Source of the DNA: Cadophora sp. MPI-SDFR-AT-0126
Taxonomy: Eukaryota > Ascomycota > Leotiomycetes > Helotiales > Ploettnerulaceae
DNA: 64,000 bases
Reading direction: 5' to 3'
NCBI GenBank assembly: GCA_020747065.1
Contig: JAGMVK010000001.1
Span: forward strand, 2,418,001 to 2,482,000
The notes beneath the pieces were generated by a model that was not told the origin of the DNA, searched no databases, and saw only the letters and a program-made list of their open reading frames with translations. Below, in pieces: positions 56,759 through 64,000 of this stretch (its first letter is position 1; each line of letters begins with the position of its first letter). The position numbers and the translations under genes were made by a program.

Positions 56759-58704
56759 TCATAGTTTTGCAACACCATTCAGCCTATCAACAAAAGTAGG
56801 AAAAGACCTTCCAGGAAGCTGTCGTCTAACGATCTTCCCTCCAGCATTCCTGGGAATTTCCTTCACCACCCTCACCTCATGAATTCTCTTGTATGATGAG
56901 ACTCGCTGTCGGACGAATTGAATCACATCCGCGAAAAGATTTGGATGTTCATCCTTTGGGGCTTGTGTTGTGATAAAAGCAATAGGTACATCGGTGGCTT
57001 GTTCGGGGATATAGTGTCCACAAACAGCAGCATCATCGACTTGGGGGTGCAGACGAAGCACGCCTTCCAGTTCAGCAGGAGCTACTTGATTTCTACAAAG
57101 GTCAGCCCCAACAAAAGAGTCTTGTTAGAAGCGGTCCCTTACCCTTTAACTTTGATCATTTCTTTTAAACGATCGACAAGGAAAACAAAACCGGCATCAT
57201 CCACGTATCCAATGTCTCCCGTCCTGAGGAACCCATCTGACATGATTGTGTCGGCAGTGAGCTCCTTGTTGCCGACGTACCCTTGCATGACGTTCGGACC
57301 TCGGATGCAGAGTTCACCTGGCACCCCGTGTTCAAGTTCTGTGCTATTAGTTTGAAAGCCATGAAATTATCAAGTCGACAAACCTTTTAGATCCTCATCC
57401 AATATCTTGACAGATATCCCAGGTAAAATCTTCCCAACAGTGTTGCGCACGTGAACTTGATTTTCCGTCTGAGAAATGACACTCGGGCTGGCTTCAGTTA
57501 ATCCATACCACTGTGTGAGACGACATTTGAGTTTTTTACACAGTTGATCGGTAAGACTTTGCTCCAAAGGGGCCGCAGCGTTCATTAGACACTTGAGACT
57601 CGAGTAATCTCCGCTGGAAGCTAGTGGATTGTTGAGCAGCTGCAGCGCGATTGGAGGAACAACATTAAGATGAGACACTAGAGATGATTAGGACTCAATC
57701 AAAAGAGATTCCGAGTTTTGCGACCTGATTACCTTTGTCTCGCTTGATCGACACTAGTAGAGATGGGAGCTCGAATTTCGGGAAAACAACAATCGGAGCC
57801 CCCTGTTTACCGTAAGCGAGATTCACCAAAACATCAGGGATAACTTGCATTCAACAGATACAAGCAAGTGAAGCCTTGCAGGCCAAGAATATGGAAGAAT
57901 GGCACAACCATAGCAAAGACGGTACTGGAGGTGAACATATCGGCCAGATATATGGAATGCATGTAAACATTGGAGACGATGTTTCCGTGACTCAGCTTGA
58001 CACCTTTGGGCAGTCCCGATGTCCCCGAGCTGAAGCAAATGAAGGCGAGCTCCTTTGCAATCTCTCCCTCGGCATAACTTGGTGGAAAAAAATCGGCATT
58101 GCCATTCCTTGTGATGTTGAGCACATCGATAGAACTCGCATCAATTTTTGAGCCGGTGGTAGACAGTTGTGATATTATTGGCTTGGCAGTCGTCGATTTC
58201 AATGCCGCTTGAAGACTGGAAAGCAAGCCATCTCCAACCAACACGAGCTTCGGTTGAGCGATTGAGATTGCATGTGCGAGTTCCTACAATACATTAGATA
58301 TTCGATCATTGCGTTGATGTTAAGTTCAGACGCACCTGTGGCAAGTGGAGTGGGTTTAGACCAGAAACTACCCCTCCGAAAGCGAGTATTGCGTGCACAT
58401 ATATCGGATAGTGTACCTACATCAATTAGAAACGAATTAACCGAAACAGATGGATGCTTACTGTGTTGAAAGCTAGTATGCTGACAACTGTGCCTCTTCG
58501 AATCCCAAAATTTTGCTGCAAGTATGTCGCCAGCCGCCGAACGCCAAGTCGAAGCGACGAGTAAGTATAAACTACCTCTCCCGTCAACCCCTCGATAATA
58601 GCTGGTGACTCTGGCGACCGTCCTCCAATGTTGTAGTCCAGAAGAACATTTGAGATCGTCGCATCTTCTGGATATTCCAGAGCATAGTCCGAGGTGTAAA
58701 CCAT
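56759..58704 (-). CDS. 4-coumarate-CoA-ligase-like acyl-CoA synthetase, PTS1-type C-terminus
   Basis: Adenylate-forming enzyme in about six exons, near 550 residues. The start is taken at 58704 (MVYTSDYALEYPEDATISNV), an ATG five codons upstream being possible. The core motifs are present: FSSGTSGLPKGVKLSH (nucleotide loop), FFHILGLQGF, MNAAAPLEQ, WYGLTEASP, and TGDIGYVDDAGFVFLVDRLK + EMIKVKG. The catalytic Lys lies in PRNAGGKIVRRQL. It would activate an aromatic or medium-chain carboxylate with ATP and CoA. The last three residues are AKL, a variant of the peroxisomal import signal SKL, so a peroxisomal site is likely. Divergent from a PRISE-type reductase across a promoter with GC palindromes. 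Aromatic versus fatty acid preference cannot be settled from sequence. Confidence 0.88.
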
Positions 58705-59101
58705 TGGAACTCCGTACAAGAGCTAAGTAAAATGGCACAGCAGAATGCGGTGGCCATTCAAATTCCTTGGAGCTCTATAGAGGAACTAAATCTGATGCTC
58801 TTGTCTCCGTGTTTCTTCGATGGCCATCCTCTTTCCGGCATTCCGCTTGTTCATGGCTAGCTCTACAGCACGTGTCAAAGTAGCTCGTATTGCTGGAGTT
58901 CCGCTGAAACGGAAGCCGCGAAGTCGCGGCTTGTTCAAGGCGGAACAAATGCTCAAGCTTTTACCGGATGCTGATTCGCTGCTGGGTGACCAAGAGATAG
59001 GTCGGATGCAGAACAGTACACTTGGCATTTTGCGGTTACCAATTTTGATGAAGTCCATTTCATCGGAACCTTGATACGCGGTACTGTACAGTCCATCGTT
59101 T
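58705..59101. other. Divergent promoter of ligase and reductase, first part
   Basis: About 700 bp separate the ATGs of the two genes (58704 and 59411). Both strands hold short frames here, one minus frame ending SGTPAIRATLTRAVELAMNK, without recognised homology. The palindromic elements are in its centre. Confidence 0.4.
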
Positions 59102-59151
59102 CCCGCGGATGCGGGGTCCTACAAGGGCAGCGATCTCGCGGGCTACCCCGC
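59102..59151. promoter_or_regulatory. Paired GC-rich palindromes in ligase/reductase divergent promoter
   Basis: Two 5-bp-arm elements: cccgc-ggat-gcggg (59102-59115) and gcggg-ctac-cccgc (59138-59151). The second reads CGG-N6-CCG; the first reads CCG-N6-CGG, the everted form. An outer pair gcggggt/accccgc also spans 59111-59151. They resemble the element at 54961. Expected ligand is a Zn2Cys6 regulator; the one at 61.3-63.9 kb is a candidate. Confidence 0.5.
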
Positions 59152-59410
59152 AGCACCCTTGAGTGGCCTGTCACTTGCAGATACATTAGCTTTGTTACCC
59201 CGGATTGATTGGATTGAGTATCAAGAATCGGACAGCTTAGAGAGACAATCAGACTCTTGCTACCTATCCGACATTTGAGCATTCTCTTAGCCATCCAAGC
59301 ACTCTAGCCCCGAGCGAAACTTCGACTGCTACGGTGGGAGGTGAAAATACACTTTCTAGCAAACGTCAATACTTGTCATACCTGAAGTACTCTACACGAG
59401 ATTTGGCAAG
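59152..59410. other. Promoter of PRISE-type reductase
   Basis: About 260 bp before the reductase ATG with no supported coding frame. Confidence 0.4.
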
Positions 59411-60943
59411 ATGGTCAAGTTAAGGTCGAGAGTTGCGTTTGTAACTGGCTGCAATGGAATAAGCGGCAACGCCATCGTTGAGCATCTCATTCGTACCCCG
59501 AAGACAGAATGGTATAGCAGATCTTCTCCGGGTCTCCACATTTGCTAAATCCATTTTTTTCCAGGTCCAAGATCATAATCACGTCTCGCAGGCCGCTTGC
59601 AGCATATGTGAGTAGTGACGCACAGCCTCTAAGCGGTTACTTTGCGATAGAAGTCAAACGCGTGCTGACACCTGACAACTACCAGTGGCAAGATCCCCGC
59701 ATTGAGTTCATTGCTCTCGATTACCTCTCGCCCGTTTCAGAGCTCATTGAGCAGACGAAAGATGTCTGCAAAGACGTGACCCACGCATTCTTCACTTCTT
59801 ATGTCCACGTCGACGATTTCAAAGTGTTGAAGGACAAGAACGTGCCACTCTTCACTAATTTTCTGGACTCCCTAGATGCGGTTGCGCCGAATTTGGAGAA
59901 CGTGTGTCTCCAGACAGGCGGAAAGGTATGTATTTAAGCCTTGGACGGAGATTGAGTATTTATTGATTGTTGTCGTAGCACTATGGAGTTCACTTGGGAC
60001 CCGTCAAGTGTCCTGTAGAGGAAAGCATGCCTCGGTATGACGACAAGGGAGAGAACTTCTACTATCTACAAGAAGATCATATGTTCGCCCTACAGAAAAA
60101 GCGAAGCTGGTCTTACAATATCATCCGACCTCATGGCATTATTGGGTTCACACCTCACTGTAAGTTGCTTGTGAAGACAGCATTAGAAGAAGTCCCTGCT
60201 TTGGTTTTCATACTCAAACTAACATGCCATGTGCCAGCGAATGGAATGTCAGAAACCATCACGATGGCTTTGTACTTCCTCATTTGTCGTGAAATGGGAG
60301 AGCCAGCCACATTCCCAGGAAATAAGACCTTCTACAACACCGTTGATGACCAATCGTATGCCCCAGGCATTGCTGACATGAGTGTATGGGCATCCACGAC
60401 CCCTCAATGCAAGAACGAAGATTTTGTTCATGTCAATGGAGATGTCATCATGTGGCGATACTTCTGGCCTGCCATTGGATCCTACTTCGGACTTGAGGTA
60501 AGTCTCTTTCGACAGACCCTGCAAAGTGTATGGTTTCTGACAACGAGCAGATCCCAGAGCCGGTCTTCACCGCCACGGGCGAAGCCGGGACACACATGGA
60601 AAACAACTTTAGCATGATCGATTGGGCGAAGGACAAGAAGCCATACTGGGAGGCAATTTGCAAGAAGTATGGCGGAAACCCCGAGGCTTTCGACTGGGGC
60701 ACGTGGGGCTTCTTTGACTGGAGCATTGGGAAGACATGGCCCACGCTAGGAACCAATAATAAAGCCAGGAAGTATGGGTGGACGAGAGTAGATGATACAC
60801 ACGAGACCTGGCTTGACACTTTCAAGTCATTCGAGCTGGCTGGAATCTTGCCGAAGTCAAGTGTGATTCGAGCGGAGAGCCAGAAGAGAAAGATGGCTGG
60901 CCAGAATGGATCGCATCCAACGAATGGTCAAGGAGGTTTATGA
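59411..60943 (+). CDS. PRISE-type short-chain reductase (iridoid-synthase/SirQ-like)
   Basis: Five exons. It starts at 59411 (MVKLRSRVAFVTGCNGISGN), whose TGxxGxxG segment binds NADPH; intron 1 (59512-59564) joins TEW to SKIIITSRRP, the SRR basic motif specific for NADPH in this family. Further blocks are IEFIALDYLSP, DVTHAFFTSYV and VCLQTGGK + HYGVHLGPVK, with the Y of HYGVHLG in the catalytic region. Then follow YYLQEDHMFA, WSYNIIRPHGIIGFTP and SMIDWAKDKKPYWEAICKKY. About 430 residues. PRISE enzymes reduce the C=C of enones and enals with NADPH (progesterone 5-beta-reductase, iridoid synthase); fungal relatives occur in secondary-metabolite clusters. A double-bond reductase role is likely, substrate unknown. 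Divergent from the ligase. Confidence 0.85.
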
Positions 60944-61268
60944 CCTGACGATTTTATAATCTCACAAGTTTTATGAATATCTCTATCTCTTTAGACTATG
61001 TCTAGGAACTATGCACTTGAACTTGGCAGCATCAATTGACTTCTTCCACCGAATATCTCAAAGTGATTCCATATCGCAATCCATAGAGAGGACAAATTTT
61101 TGCCATAGCTACGCACCGTGAGCGAAAGACCGTCTCAAGATCTTATAATACATTCCTCTCCTTATCAGAACTTAGGATTGATCACGCGTACCGCTTCTTG
61201 TAACATCGATCCAAAGAAGCCAATGCCCCCTCAGCAATTCAGATATTTGGATCTTACACGAAAACCTC
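60944..61268. other. Convergent spacer between reductase and regulator
   Basis: About 325 bp, two 3' flanks, no feature seen. Confidence 0.5.
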
Positions 61269-63891
61269 TTATCCCATATGTAAAATACGGTTATCCTGAG
61301 GCAGTAACTCATTGAGCCATTCCAAATCCATGATTCCCAAGAAAGGTGTTGAAAAGTCCTCCTTCTCGTTCCCCAATGATCCTTGCACCTGAGTGACAGG
61401 AGCCATGGTATGAGAGGCCGCATTTCCAAAATTCATCTCGAATGGGAAGTCAGTGATCATCGAAGATTCAAAGGTAGAGTCTGTAAAGGAGTCATCCATT
61501 AAGAATTGCACTTCTCCTTGACCCACTGTTGTCGAATCATTATAATTTGGCGTGGGAGCTTTGGGTTGCCAGTTTGATTCTGATGAATGTGCTGCTTGAC
61601 TGTTTGGAGAATGCGGTACCAAGATATGAGGCTGTATTGAACCGCTTTCATGGGCTTGAGAGTCTCCTTGGTGAGAAGCGCAGATGTTGTCCGTCGAGCC
61701 ATTCACTTGGTACGAGACCATGCTTCGATCAGCTGCGAAAATCTTCGGAATGATATCTCCGAGCTTAAAAATAATCCTGGCCATTTTCCCTGATATCCAA
61801 CTCTTCTTACAGAATTGTGTGAGCATTCTCACCGATTCCTCGGTAGTCTCCTTGTAACTGGCTCTCAAATTTGGAAGTCGTGTCAAACACGAGAGGATCG
61901 TGATGGTCGCTTCCAAGAGGTATGGAAGAAATGGGAAACCATACACGGCATTGGCCGCCGTGCATTGTGCAAACATGCTGATGATTGAACGGGCCTGCTG
62001 TAGACATATGGTGTCTGACTCCACATTGTGGCTGCTTGGTGACAGCGCCCCGTATGATCTCCTCAGTGGACTTCGGATCATGATCAAAATGTAAAGGAAA
62101 CGCTAGGAGAACGTTAAAGATTGCTGCTATCTCAAATTGCATTGGCTTACCAGTCGGACAAGGAATCTCTGTTTGAACAGCTGTGGTGATGAAGTAATGG
62201 GTGGCTGGTGAACATTGTTCTGATCGCAAACCAGAAATTTTGGCACCGACTCCATCCAGCCATAGACCAGGGAGTCGAGATATTCATGGACATAGGAGCT
62301 TGTCCTTGACCCCGACTCAGCTCCAAACAAAGTTTCCCATACTTTCCCAACGACTCGTGAGTATCCGACCATGACGTTGAGATATGTTATCGATGAAAAG
62401 TTTGTAGACTCTGCTTCCATATGGTAGAAATCTAGGACGGATCTCGGGGTAGCGACCTCGACATCTCGCGGTAGAGCTACTGTGATGCTGTTGTCTTGGA
62501 TTATGAAGGGTCTCCCCAGAACTAGAGAGACCCGACGATCCAGAACATACATACACCACCACGTTCTCTTAAACATCTCTGAGTCAAAAGTAGACATGTC
62601 ATCATGCGTCTTGCTCAAATGTATGCCTAGATGCTGAGCGTGTATGACCGCAAGAGAGAGGACCTTTTGAGCTCTTTCTGTCGCGTCGATCCGGAGCAAG
62701 TAGATCACCTGTGGCTTGTCAAAATCAAAGGAAGCAAACTAGTTCTCAACGAACATACCACTAGTACCAATGAATGTAAGCTCGAAAGTGGGCGCGAGTC
62801 ATCATTTACTGTATCGAGAAGATTCCCGAGTAAATCCATCGCTGTGCAATATAAGCTCCATCCAGCCGAATGAAAGCCTTCACTTTTGTGTATGCGAGTG
62901 GACACCGTACATCGTCCGAGAGCCAGACCAAGCAGCATCTGGCAAGCTTTGTCTAATTCGATTTCTGGTGACGCAACTTCGTTGCCCGTCCCCAGGAGCT
63001 CCCATAGCTTTTCATAAGTTTCGGAAATTGACGTTTCGGTAGAGAATGGATAGAGCAGGTGCACTTCCGTCAGATAAATTTCAAGATATTCATCCCAGGT
63101 CGCTCGGTCTGGTTCTATGCCATTCTCATCTAAAGCTCTTTTTACTCGATGACCGATAGAACTGTAATTGACGTCCTTGGTGCCCGAAGGTAAAGGCGTC
63201 ATTGGTGGGGTTCCGGGGGCAGAATCTCGCTCTAAAACTGGCATTCCTAGTTCATTTAGGCGGTCTTCAACGCGTTGGAGAGCATGTGTCACTGATGTTT
63301 CTCCCAAGTTTCTCCCAGTTGTCATCAGGTTCTTCCCACTTGAGAAGGAAAGATAATCTTTCGGCGAAGTACCACTCAGGACGAGATTTGCACGGTCCTC
63401 TGCTGTGTCTCCTGGTTGCTTCTCGGCGATTACGTTACTGTGCGCACCTCTTGCTTCTGGTGACTGTGACAATACTGTCGCATTTGGATCTGATAGTGGC
63501 GAGGCGGGGAGAAGGGCTCGTGTGAGAGTTGAAAGGTGCGATTCAAGAGTGGCTAGCCGTTGATGAAGTGCTTGTAGCTCCGGTTGTTTCCTATTAACTG
63601 TTGAGATGAATAATGAAACAAGGCGAAAGGCAGAAATTACTCTGGATTTGATCCATTTCCTGACATGGTAGTGCCATCATTATCAACTCCATCCGCAGCA
63701 TCAACAACACAATACTTCTTCCTGCGGATACAGGATTCGCAAGGAACCCCACCACCACATCGGATCTTCCTCCTCTTGCAAGGACCGCAAGCCTTCCCAA
63801 CGTACTTGTCCCTCTTTCGTTTCTTGGTTGGCTCCTGATCGTCATTCGCGGCGGGCGGCTGCGAGCTTTGTCCAGAGACGGTAGTTTCCAT
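61269..63891 (-). CDS. Zn2Cys6 transcription factor with fungal_trans domain
   Basis: Four to five exons, about 800 residues. The start at 63891 (METTVSGQSSQPPAANDDQE) leads to a basic stretch (KKRKRDKY) and then the Zn2Cys6 motif CGPCKRRKIRC plus PCESCIRRKKYC, with the C-x2-C-x6-C-x5-C-x2-C-x6-C spacing. A short intron follows, then a coiled-coil-like dimer segment (PELQALHQRLATLESHLSTL). The fungal_trans domain shows YLEIYLTEVHLLYPF, KACQMLLGLALGRC, RAQKVLSLAVIHAQHLGIHL, and FKRTWWCMYVLDRRVSLVLG followed by GRPFI. The C-terminus is rich in Asp, Phe and Ser and ends RILHMG. With its dimer helix it should bind paired CGG sites. It lies at the end of the 52-64 kb cluster, and palindromic CGG sites lie in the divergent promoters there. 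Cluster regulation is inference. Confidence 0.9.
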
Positions 63892-64000
63892 GATATCTCA
63901 GTATCGCCTTCCAGTCGACGAGTGAGATGATATTGGAACGCGAAGTATGAACTTCCTCAATTAGCTCTTGAGATTCTCGATGCTCTCAACTGTCAGCCAG
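63892..64000. other. 5' flank of the regulator gene, window edge
   Basis: 109 bp upstream of the regulator ATG; part of its promoter. Too short to judge. Confidence 0.4.

Noticed and set aside
58789..59058. Minus-strand frame ending SGTPAIRATLTRAVELAMNK and a charged tail
   Set aside because: It looks somewhat protein-like but no family could be named, and it lies within the promoter of the ligase and reductase pair. Kept only as a note.
1..64000. Transposons, CRISPR arrays, rRNA
   Set aside because: No terminal repeats with a transposase, no reverse transcriptase, no spaced direct repeats and no rRNA sequence were recognised. The setting is eukaryotic, so CRISPR is not expected.

Overview
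This window is nuclear DNA of a filamentous ascomycete (Pezizomycotina). Genes have short GT-AG introns of about 50-130 bp. The window holds families typical of the group: Zn2Cys6 regulators, HeLo-like N-terminal domain proteins, a multi-modular GH18 chitinase, a LysM/WSC/CBM18 protein and DUF5672. The plant-wall pectin lyase and the secreted chitin-binding proteins suggest a plant-associated or saprotrophic member, perhaps Leotiomycetes; the class is a guess. Exon-intron structures were read by eye. Those with stated junctions are in frame across each splice; the others are approximate spans.

Layout. 0-4.2 kb: an SDR oxidoreductase (-) and a secreted pectin lyase (+). 4.5-5.8 kb: a decayed DUF5672 gene. 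7.3-11.1 kb: a Zn2Cys6 regulator divergent from an SDR, with a possible broken ORF sharing the regulator's start site. 11.8-14.1 kb: an amino-acid permease. 14-17 kb is gene-poor. 17.1-19.5 kb: a small SnoaL/NTF2-like protein and a HeLo-like/ubiquitin-like-domain protein. 20-31.8 kb: a chitin block, with a very long GH18 chitinase head-to-head with a LysM/WSC/CBM18 protein, followed by an intronless 587-residue protein of unknown function. 31.9-33.9 kb: an MFS transporter. 34-36.3 kb is gene-poor. 36.3 kb: a tRNA-Val gene carrying two insertions. 36.7-39.9 kb: the Pol5/MYBBP1A homologue. 40.5-46.2 kb: one giant HeLo-like protein of unusual architecture. 46.4-50.9 kb: a small membrane protein and the spindle-checkpoint kinase BUB1.

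51.8-63.9 kb looks like a metabolic gene cluster. It holds an MFS transporter, a broken Dabb-domain gene, a PF04199 cyclase, a 4-coumarate-CoA-ligase-like enzyme ending in the peroxisomal signal AKL, a PRISE-type reductase and a Zn2Cys6 regulator. GC-rich CGG/CCG palindromes lie in both divergent promoters of the cluster, as expected for sites of a binuclear zinc regulator. The set would suit uptake, CoA activation, enone reduction and ring or amide hydrolysis of an aromatic or acyl substrate. That pathway is inference.

Strongest observations: (i) a tRNA-Val(AAC) gene split inside the D-stem by a 58-nt insertion that looks like a spliceosomal intron, in addition to its normal 17-nt anticodon-loop intron; (ii) an approximately 1,844-residue protein joining a HeLo-like domain, RNA polymerase II CTD-like repeats, repeated DYQ motifs, a CCHC knuckle and the first helix of the NF-YA core domain; (iii) the 52-64 kb cluster with its palindromes and dead Dabb gene.
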